Positions 63,548-64,000 of a stretch of 64,000 nt of DNA are shown piece by piece; the first letter of the stretch is position 1; each line of letters starts with the position of its first letter. Source of the DNA: JAWXCE01 sp034440495 (GTDB lineage Bacteria > Pseudomonadota > Alphaproteobacteria > Rhizobiales > Rhodomicrobiaceae); the NCBI GenBank assembly GCA_034440495.1, contig JAWXCE010000001.1, forward strand, positions 1 to 64,000, read 5' to 3'. Made by a program: the position numbers and the translations under genes. Below the pieces are notes generated by a model. The model was not told the DNA's origin. It saw only the letters and a list, made by a program, of their open reading frames with translations, and did not search any database.

Positions 63548-63579
63548 AGCCCCGCCACAATCTGCGCTGCGGCGGGGCT
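63548..63579 (-). terminator. Hairpin after degP
   Basis: On the minus strand AGCCCCGCC (63579-63571) pairs with GGCGGGGCT (63556-63548) over 9 bp with a 14-base loop, followed by TAACAATTTTTA. This is a good terminator shape with an interrupted T-tract, placed between degP and the response regulator gene. Confidence 0.65.
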
Positions 63580-63595
63580 AATGTCGAGAGCCAGC

Positions 63596-64000
63596 TTAGT
63601 TAGGCTTTTTCTCGTCTTTTTTGTCTTTGCCGTCTGCTTTGCGTTCAGCCAGCGAAAGCGCCACGAAACGTGTCTGGTCTTTGGACTTCACCTGCATAAA
63701 GACGGCGCGTTTGCCTTTGTCTTTCGCAGAGCGAAGGCCTGACGCAATATCCTCTGCGGAGGATACTGCCTCACCGCCGATTTCCAGAATCACATCGCCT
63801 TTTTTCAAGCCTTTCTCTGCGGCTTCCGACGCAGGATCGATCTCCGTGATCGCCACGCCTTTAGAACCTGCGCCAGGCACATCACTCGCTGGAGCAAGTG
63901 CAAGGCCCAGATCGTTAAGCTCTTCCGCTTCCTTTTCCTGCGGCTCAAGTGCGGCAAGCTTATCCTGACTTGGGAATGTGCCGAGCTTAATGTTCAGGTC
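63596..64000 (-). CDS. DegP/HtrA-type Do protease, C-terminal part only
   Basis: The frame runs off the right edge; 134 residues and the stop are visible. It holds the second PDZ domain: V-A-I-T-E-I-D-P-A-S-E-A-A-E-K-G-L-K-K-G-D-V-I-L-E-I-G-G, then an S-A-E-D segment and a strand V-F-M-Q-V. A lysine/aspartate-rich tail closes it. In Rhizobiales the Do protease gene usually precedes this response regulator/kinase/glnE block, which supports the call. The catalytic Ser domain is outside the window. Confidence 0.85.
   Translation of the reverse strand, partial: DLNIKLGTFPSQDKLAALEPQEKEAEELNDLGLALAPASDVPGAGSKGVAITEIDPASEAAEKGLKKGDVILEIGGEAVSSAEDIASGLRSAKDKGKRAVFMQVKSKDQTRFVALSLAERKADGKDKKDEKKPN

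Overview
The window reads as about 64 kb of an alphaproteobacterial chromosome, most likely Hyphomicrobiales (Rhizobiales) and possibly a methylotroph of the Beijerinckiaceae/Methylocystaceae kind. The evidence is a circularly permuted two-piece tmRNA with tag ANDNYAEARLAA, an alpha-type SspB, the order degP - response regulator - histidine kinase - glnE, DUF2093 behind xseA, Rhizobiales-type palindromic intergenic repeats, and two C1 genes: fhs and a hydantoinase-like protein of the H4MPT-linked C1 transfer family. The genus is inference. Most DNA is GC-rich. AT-richer patches (about 14.4-14.9, 25.5-25.9, 35.0-36.1, 38.0-40.9, 49.6-50.3 and 54.9-55.7 kb) hold relics and probably acquired genes. 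I see no tRNA, transposase, integrase or CRISPR array.

Layout. 0-10.5 kb: the end of an HxlR-type regulator, recO, a DUF2254 membrane protein, and a broken dcw division cluster. mraZ-rsmH and ftsL-ftsI lie on the minus strand but are separated by about 4.2 kb carrying a TetR gene, a deleted alpha/beta hydrolase relic, a BLUF photoreceptor, a GNAT acetyltransferase, a frameshifted LysR gene and an SbtA-type bicarbonate permease. The mraZ promoter carries a 10-bp-phased MraZ operator. 10.8-17 kb: CDP-alcohol phosphatidyltransferase, DsbA/FrnE-like protein, a periplasmic alkaline phosphatase homologue that seems to lack its zinc histidines, an ankyrin pseudogene, rnpB, a class D beta-lactamase and a cold-shock protein. 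17-25.5 kb: an orphan ParA with a small partner, rhamnose/polysaccharide genes, an MsbA-like exporter, a lytic transglycosylase and an unknown 455-residue protein.

25.9-36 kb: UdgX-type uracil-DNA glycosylase, RhlE-like helicase, then a tightly overlapping operon (H4MPT-linked protein, HECGH putative metallopeptidase, MarC). After these come a CcdA/thioredoxin pair, leuD-leuB and an AT-rich orphan HsdR-N-type nuclease. 36-41 kb: an AbrB-family permease whose 3' segment is repeated 850 bp downstream, fused to a sensor-kinase N-terminus, around a lone response regulator; then a LysR/isochorismatase divergent pair. 41-50 kb: asd, a Tat-exported Gfo/Idh/MocA oxidoreductase, prolyl oligopeptidase, fumC, sspB next to ssrA, and small secreted or zinc-ribbon proteins. 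50-64 kb: patatin phospholipase, purD, a three-unit 114-bp repeat array, xseA, a frameshifted GNAT relic, fhs, and the glnE-HK-RR-degP block.

Functionally the window is mostly housekeeping (division, peptidoglycan, amino acid and purine synthesis, trans-translation, C1 metabolism), with insertions and gene decay between conserved blocks. All functional calls are by reading motifs; no database search was run.
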